NCBI GenBank assembly: GCA_902797415.1 | Contig: CADBSQ010000081.1 | Coordinates: forward strand, 1-9,588 | Reading direction: 5' to 3' | Length of the DNA: 9,588 nt | Origin: an uncultured Erysipelotrichaceae bacterium | GTDB taxonomy: Bacteria; Bacillota_I; Bacilli_A; RF39; UBA660 | In this document: positions 6,274-9,588 of the stretch, one piece after another | Position numbering within the stretch: the stretch's first letter is position 1 | Layout: each line of letters opens with the position of its first letter | Made by a program: the position numbers and the translations under genes | Notes under the pieces: generated by a model | Databases searched by the model: none | What the model saw: the letters and a program-made list of their open reading frames with translations, nothing else | Told to the model about the DNA's origin: nothing

Positions 6274-7707
6274 AATATATTTCATAAATACCATATTTAC
6301 ATATTCAAAACTGTTTTTTATTATTTCTTCCTCGCTTAGAAAATCATTTGTCGATAAGCCTAAGTTTTTAGCAACCACCATTATAGCATCTTTTTGTTTG
6401 ATATTGGCCTTTAAACTTCCTCTTGCTCCATGATCGGAAGTAAAGCCACCAAGTATTCCACCGCCGATCAACAACGCTAAAGCGTTTGCACAATGATTTA
6501 AATCATACTTCATTATCGTTGCAATACAGGCCTCATTAAGAATATTTTCCTTAGTTTTACCGCATACTTCATACAAAAACGCCTCTATTCCAAGATGATT
6601 TTTCTCACAGTATTTTAATACTTTCTCTCTTAACTCTGAGTTTCCATATTTTTTTCTAATACCATTTACCCTTGTTAGGTATCTCGAGTCTCCCGTGTTA
6701 ATATAAGTACAAACATTTAAAATTGCCGTTTCTTCGTCATAATTGGATATCATTGTATCAAGTATAATACGCATATCACTAATAACATCAACGATGTTTC
6801 TTTCTTTTCCATCATTGTAAAGGTAATTATTTTCATTTTTCATGAAATTATATATTTTATAGATATCTTCCTTTGTGCAGTCAGGATCTTTTGATTTCAA
6901 AATTATATTAAGAGTTCCCTTAAAATCTGATAATTTTTTTTCACTATCTAACTCTAAGGCATTTACTATATCGGGAGATTTGGAAGAAGGCATATGAAAG
7001 TCAGCAAATATCTTTTTTTGAATAAGCTCAACATATTTGTAAAAACTTTCAGCGCTAATTTCATCAAACCTATTTTCTTTAATCATATCATCGAAAAAAA
7101 ACATAATTAGTATTGTTAGGGTTTGGCTAAGTGATATAATACCATCAGATGCTATACCTACACCACCATCATTTAATAAAAATGGATTGGGTTCTAATAA
7201 CCCCTCCTGAATATATTCATTATTTTTTACGAAATCAATAATTTTATCAGCATCTTGCTCGCTTACTACACGCACTAAAACATTATCAACTCGAATGTCA
7301 GAACTCACTTTCGACACATGGGATATACCACTGTGTTCGATAAAATCAAATAGTTGTTCTACACCAAGCTCAATATGATCATAGTCAAGTGGGATGTAGA
7401 GCTTAATGAAACTCTTTTTATTGATTATATTTTGACTGCTAACAAACTGACAAAAATTCCCCCACTCTTCATCCACATACGCTTTTATTCCATACAGCCT
7501 TATTTTTTCTTTATTTTTATCGCTAAAATAATCGACCCATTTATCAAAATACTCTTTTCGAACTTTTTTTTGATATCCTTCTGAAAGAACTTTATGTCTT
7601 GTTAATAGATAATATATATTATCAAAATCTATTGCCCTATCACCATTTTGTTCAACTATTTTTTTTAAATGAGCAATTATTTTTTCAGTTTCCTCTATCC
7701 TGCTCAT
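6253..7707 (-). CDS. Unrecognised 484-residue protein, partner of the acidic 66-aa protein
   Basis: I do not recognise this gene. It has no signal peptide, so it is probably cytoplasmic. Seen: a charged helical N-terminus (1-95); a module at about 99-195 that opens with FIKLYIPLDYDHIEL, has SHVSKVSSDIRVDNVLVRV (129-147), then NPF (174-176) and GGVGIASDG (181-189); a helical middle (200-400); and a C-terminal segment with a Gly-rich hydrophobic stretch LALLIGGGILGGF (410-422) followed by TSDHGARGSLKANI. The KLYIP / K-V / R-x-D-N-x-x-V-R spacing, with H111, K133 and R139, recalls HopA1-type or phosphothreonine-lyase-like modules, but this is a memory-level hint, not an assignment. The start overlaps the upstream gene by 23 bases; GGAGG inside that gene, 11 bases before ATG, serves it, so translation is probably coupled. 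No transposon or phage signs flank it. Confidence 0.85.
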   Translation of the reverse strand: MSRIEETEKIIAHLKKIVEQNGDRAIDFDNIYYLLTRHKVLSEGYQKKVRKEYFDKWVDYFSDKNKEKIRLYGIKAYVDEEWGNFCQFVSSQNIINKKSFIKLYIPLDYDHIELGVEQLFDFIEHSGISHVSKVSSDIRVDNVLVRVVSEQDADKIIDFVKNNEYIQEGLLEPNPFLLNDGGVGIASDGIISLSQTLTILIMFFFDDMIKENRFDEISAESFYKYVELIQKKIFADFHMPSSKSPDIVNALELDSEKKLSDFKGTLNIILKSKDPDCTKEDIYKIYNFMKNENNYLYNDGKERNIVDVISDMRIILDTMISNYDEETAILNVCTYINTGDSRYLTRVNGIRKKYGNSELREKVLKYCEKNHLGIEAFLYEVCGKTKENILNEACIATIMKYDLNHCANALALLIGGGILGGFTSDHGARGSLKANIKQKDAIMVVAKNLGLSTNDFLSEEEIIKNSFEYVNMVFMKYIKRPSVK

Positions 7708-7885
7708 CTACCATTATTCCTCCAAGGTCCATTGTATCTTCAAGATTAATCTTTTCCATTTCTAAAGTATCGCTATTTTCTTCATCATCTGTAAGAAAAC
7801 CATCTAAAGTATCTAATTCAATATCTCCTTTTTCTAAAGTATCAGGTATTTCATATTCCTTATCATCAATTTCTATTTTTACCAT
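7685..7885 (-). CDS. Very acidic 66-residue protein with repeated DTL(D/E) motifs
   Basis: Function unknown. By my count it has 24 Asp/Glu against five Lys/Arg. A DT(L/M)(D/E) motif occurs four times, at D15, D25, D39 and D50, and three of these are encoded by the same 11-base DNA word. The start MVKIEIDDKEYEIPD looks like a short beta strand pair; the rest is probably unstructured until it binds something. There is no signal peptide, cysteine or GG-type leader cut followed by a core, so a RiPP precursor is possible but not supported. The SD AGGAGGGA (7891-7898) is excellent and a good extended -10 lies upstream, so high expression is likely. It overlaps the 484-residue gene by 23 bases, so the two products probably work together, for example as an acidic cofactor or inhibitor of the larger protein (inference). 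Confidence 0.85.
   Translation of the reverse strand: MVKIEIDDKEYEIPDTLEKGDIELDTLDGFLTDDEENSDTLEMEKINLEDTMDLGGIMVDEQDRGN
7761..7843. repeat. Three copies of an 11-bp word (GATACTTTAGA, minus strand)
   Basis: Plus-strand TCTAAAGTATC occurs at 7761-7771, 7803-7813 and 7833-7843, all in the same reading frame of the 66-aa gene, where it encodes Asp-Thr-Leu-(Glu/Asp). The identical synonymous codons suggest recent internal duplication. Confidence 0.85.
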
Positions 7886-7909
7886 AATTCTCCCTCCTAT
7901 TATAACGTA

Positions 7910-7918
7910 ATTATAACA
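7910..7918 (-). promoter_or_regulatory. Extended -10 promoter of the 66-aa/484-aa unit
   Basis: Minus strand TGTTATAAT (TG 7917-7918, TATAAT 7910-7915), the same nine bases as the pilC promoter. Start near 7903, about 18 bases before the ATG. A second TATAAT at 7899-7904 is too close to the SD to be the active -10. Confidence 0.7.
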
Positions 7919-7929
7919 TATAAAACAAA

Positions 7930-7953
7930 AAAAAACACCGTTAGGTGTTTTTT
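7930..7953 (-). terminator. Terminator of surface protein 2
   Basis: AAAAAACACC pairs with GGTGTTTTTT around a four-base loop; on the minus strand the RNA leaves through UUUUUUUUU-G-UUUU. It directly follows the stop of the 7957-9321 gene, so that gene is separate from the 66-aa/484-aa unit. Confidence 0.9.
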
Positions 7954-7956
7954 AAA

Positions 7957-9321
7957 TTATAATTGTTTGAAAAATCTTTTTCTTTTTAAGAATGCTAATG
8001 CTGCACCAGAACTACTTACTGCTCCACAAACAGGTACTAAGTAATCACTTACTGCTGTTCTTGGATTATCTGGGTTATCAGTAGGTGTAGGATCTGGATT
8101 TCCTGGAGTTTCACCGTTCTTTTGCCAAATAGCATAAAGAGTTAAATCTTTTCTATCTGTATAATTATAATTAGCTATATAAGTTGTATGACCAGTTGAA
8201 TCATCTGGAGTAGTTGACCAACCTAAGAAAGTATAACCTTCTCTTTTTGGTACTAAAGCAGAAATATTAACATCATACTCTATATTTATTTTTACGTTAG
8301 TTGGCATATTAATTACTGTGTCAGTTGTATTCTTTAAGTAAATTACTTTATAGAAATTAGTTATTGGACTGTCACCTTCTTTTTGCCAAATAGCATAAAG
8401 AGTTAAGTCTTTTCTTTCTGTATAGTTATAATTAGCTATATAAGTTGTATGACCAGTTGAATCATCAGGTCTAGTTGACCAACCTAAGAATATATAACCT
8501 TCTCTTCTTGGTACTAATTCTGAAATATTAACATCATTTTTAATATCAACTGTAACATTTATTGGCATATTAACTACAACATCAGTTGTATTTTTAATAT
8601 ATGTTACATTATATGTATTAGATTCTGGTGTTGGTGGATTATCATTATTTTTCTTACTACAATATTGAATGTAATATACAGCAGGATGGAAATTCCAATT
8701 TTTACCGTTGTATGATACGCTGCTTGCAGCTTTTTTACCATCGTAATCTCTGGCAATTGATAATCTCATTTCAGAACCAGCGTTATTTGAAATATTTGTT
8801 AATCTTTCAATGTTTGAAGTTCCGTTAACTGTAGAATTAATCATTTGATTAATTGAATCAGTACTTGGTACATGACTATTTTTGTTTTTGTTTCCATCAT
8901 CGATGTCTACCCAAGAACCATGTGAGAAATATTGGTTGTTACCTTCAGTATATCTCGCATTGCTTCCTATGTTACCACCAACTTTTGATAGATATTTGTA
9001 ATAGTCAGCTAATGACCAAGAAGTAATACCATCACTTGATGTAGTACTGTTTTTAGTTACTGTTACTTGTCCATAACCAACGTTACTTTCATCAAATGTA
9101 GTTAAATATTTGTTGTTTGTAAAATTACCAACGGTGTTTCTGTTTTTAGCAGAACCAGTGAAATAATCAGTTGTGTTTGCCTCTAGTAATAGATAATAGT
9201 TTGTATAAACGTTCTCACATGTACTAGTGTCAATTTTCTTTGATGCAGTTGCATTAACATTTAGAGTACCAATTGTAGCTAAAGTAGCTACGATTGCTAA
9301 TCCCTTTAAACCTTTTTTCAT
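7957..9321 (-). CDS. Cell-wall-anchored surface protein 2, two InlB-type B repeats, NPRTA sorting signal
   Basis: Secreted 454-residue paralogue of surface protein 1. Numbering from ATG 9321: signal peptide (1-24, MKKGLKGLAIVATLA start, NVNA end); the same ectodomain bracketed by C35 and C221 (TCENVYTNYY to VYYIQYC), with NSTTSSDGITSWSL in its core; two B repeats (about 237-313 and 324-400) with REGY-FLGWST and DLTLYAIWQ; a Pro/Asp/Asn spacer; and a C-terminal signal of NPRTA (419-423), helix (426-445) with one cysteine, then KRKRFFKQL. The signal is of the NP-x-T type and no sortase gene is in view. A longer reading from 9348 exists, but GGGAGG (9330-9335) eight bases before ATG 9321 and a textbook signal peptide decide for 9321. 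It has its own promoter and terminator. Adhesion or matrix binding is inferred from the architecture. Confidence 0.92.
   Translation of the reverse strand: MKKGLKGLAIVATLATIGTLNVNATASKKIDTSTCENVYTNYYLLLEANTTDYFTGSAKNRNTVGNFTNNKYLTTFDESNVGYGQVTVTKNSTTSSDGITSWSLADYYKYLSKVGGNIGSNARYTEGNNQYFSHGSWVDIDDGNKNKNSHVPSTDSINQMINSTVNGTSNIERLTNISNNAGSEMRLSIARDYDGKKAASSVSYNGKNWNFHPAVYYIQYCSKKNNDNPPTPESNTYNVTYIKNTTDVVVNMPINVTVDIKNDVNISELVPRREGYIFLGWSTRPDDSTGHTTYIANYNYTERKDLTLYAIWQKEGDSPITNFYKVIYLKNTTDTVINMPTNVKINIEYDVNISALVPKREGYTFLGWSTTPDDSTGHTTYIANYNYTDRKDLTLYAIWQKNGETPGNPDPTPTDNPDNPRTAVSDYLVPVCGAVSSSGAALAFLKRKRFFKQL
8122..8352. repeat. B repeat, C-terminal copy
   Basis: The second copy of the 261-base unit (77-residue B repeat plus linker) in surface protein 2. 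It is near-identical to the first copy over long stretches, including silent positions, around the GHTTYIANYNY region. InlB-type repeats bind host or matrix ligands in some Listeria proteins and are spacers in others. Confidence 0.85.
8383..8613. repeat. B repeat, N-terminal copy
   Basis: The first copy of the 261-base unit. The match to 8122-8352 at DNA level indicates recent tandem duplication, so repeat number may vary between strains. Confidence 0.85.
9009..9055. repeat. 47-bp block identical to 5877-5923 (copy in surface gene 2)
   Basis: Second copy of the ectodomain block shared with surface gene 1, same orientation, about 3.1 kb apart. Direct repeats of this kind could recombine and delete the 66-aa/484-aa unit between them. 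Confidence 0.85.
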
Positions 9322-9378
9322 TTTCAAAACCTCCCTGAAAGGTACCATTTTCTAGCCTTCTCCCTTTCTTGGGACGTT

Positions 9379-9406
9379 ATTATAGTCATTTTTTGCTAAA
9401 AGTCAA
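9379..9406 (-). promoter_or_regulatory. Promoter of surface protein 2
   Basis: Minus strand: TTGACT -35 (9401-9406), 16-base spacer, perfect TATAAT -10 (9379-9384). Start expected near 9372, giving a leader of about 50 bases with a small TCCC/GGGA hairpin possible near its 5' end. Confidence 0.85.
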
Positions 9407-9428
9407 GCTTTTTTTGTTAAAAACACCA

Positions 9429-9456
9429 AAAAAAAGACGTTTTAACGCCTTTTTTT
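9429..9456 (-). terminator. Terminator of the truncated surface gene
   Basis: A 12-bp stem (AAAAAAAGGCGT with ACGTCTTTTTTT on the minus strand) around a four-base loop. One pair is G.U on minus but A.C on plus, and a T-run follows, so it serves the minus-strand gene ending at 9468. Confidence 0.85.
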
Positions 9457-9467
9457 ATTAGAAAATA

Positions 9468-9588
9468 CTATATTTGTTTAAATAATCTTTTTCTTCTTGA
9501 AATGAATAATCCTAAACCAGCAACTCCTGCTACAATAGCTGTTGCCATTAAATAGTCAGATACACCAGTTTTTGGACTCCATACTGCA
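9468..9588 (-). CDS. C-terminus of a third sortase-type surface protein, SPKTG sorting signal
   Basis: Only the last 39 residues are in the window; the gene continues past the right edge. The minus-strand frame reads AVWSPKTGVSDYLM, then a hydrophobic helix rich in Ala, Val and Gly, then SRRKRLFKQI and TAG at 9468-9470. This is a complete cell-wall sorting signal: motif SPKTG, helix, basic tail. The motif is followed by VSDYL just as NPRTA is in surface protein 2, and the tail ends in KQI against KQL in the other two, so it most likely belongs to the same local family. Whether it carries the same ectodomain and B repeats cannot be seen. It is followed by its own terminator and lies upstream, on the same strand, of surface protein 2. 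Confidence 0.85.
   Translation of the reverse strand, partial: AVWSPKTGVSDYLMATAIVAGVAGLGLFISRRKRLFKQI

Noticed and set aside
7354..7584. Open frame of 76 codons on the plus strand
   Set aside because: Antisense shadow of the 484-aa gene.
7685..7885. RiPP or lanthipeptide precursor
   Set aside because: No cysteine, no leader cleavage motif followed by a core, and no recognisable modifying enzyme or transporter beside it. Kept only as a low-weight alternative.
7599..7910. Open frame of 103 codons on the plus strand, Ser/Ile rich
   Set aside because: Antisense to the start of the 484-aa gene and all of the acidic gene; its Ser-rich sequence mirrors the acidic codons. The acidic gene has the SD and promoter.
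8628..8828. Open frame of 66 codons on the plus strand
   Set aside because: Antisense to the surface protein 2 ectodomain.
1..9588. CRISPR array, tRNA genes, insertion sequence or phage integration site
   Set aside because: No regularly spaced repeats with spacers, no tRNA-like cloverleaf, and no transposase, integrase or terminal inverted repeats seen.

Overview
The window is AT-rich, low-GC Firmicutes-type DNA. Shine-Dalgarno sites match the AGAAAGGAGGTGATC anti-SD complement, intrinsic terminators are strong, promoters are sigma-A-like (several with an extended TGnTATAAT -10), and signal peptides, sortase-type sorting signals and the N-terminus of a class B penicillin-binding protein point to a walled Gram-positive cell. 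TGA acts as a stop (it ends the genes at 908-1231, 1226-1837 and 2623-4410) and tryptophan is TGG, so the code is the standard bacterial one, not the Mycoplasma one. My best guess is an uncultured gut-type Bacilli/'Tenericutes'-like lineage (RF39-like). This is inferred from composition and gene style only.

Region 1-905: the N-terminus of a class B PBP (minus) runs off the left edge. Divergent from it is a small DUF2624/YqfT-like gene (plus). Next comes a GC-rich, highly structured stretch with no gene. I read it as a free-standing noncoding RNA on the minus strand, with a TATAAT -10 upstream, a closing 5'/3' helix, internal helices and a terminator hairpin shared with the small gene.

Region 908-4445: a small four-helix membrane protein (plus) converges on a minus-strand operon with an extended -10 promoter. 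The operon reads PilC/GspF-like platform protein, then PilD-like prepilin peptidase, then an unrecognised membrane-anchored protein. The genes are tightly spaced, with SDs overlapping the preceding stops. No ATPase or pilin gene lies in the window, so this is a partial type IV pilus/type II secretion-like locus.

Region 4450-5090: a small YqfQ-like gene and a cold-shock protein, both plus. The cold-shock gene has its own promoter, a GTG start and a leader containing a perfect 12-bp palindrome.

Region 5064-9588: a run of minus-strand surface-protein genes, two complete and one truncated at the right edge. The complete ones carry a signal peptide, a shared ectodomain bracketed by two cysteines, one or two InlB-type B repeats, and a C-terminal sorting signal of unusual type (NPQTD and NPRTA; SPKTG in the truncated one) ending in a conserved KQL/KQI tail. 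Between the two complete paralogues lies a separately promoted, overlapping two-gene unit: a very acidic 66-residue protein with repeated DTL(D/E) motifs and a 484-residue protein I cannot assign. This unit and the noncoding RNA are the most likely places for undescribed biology.
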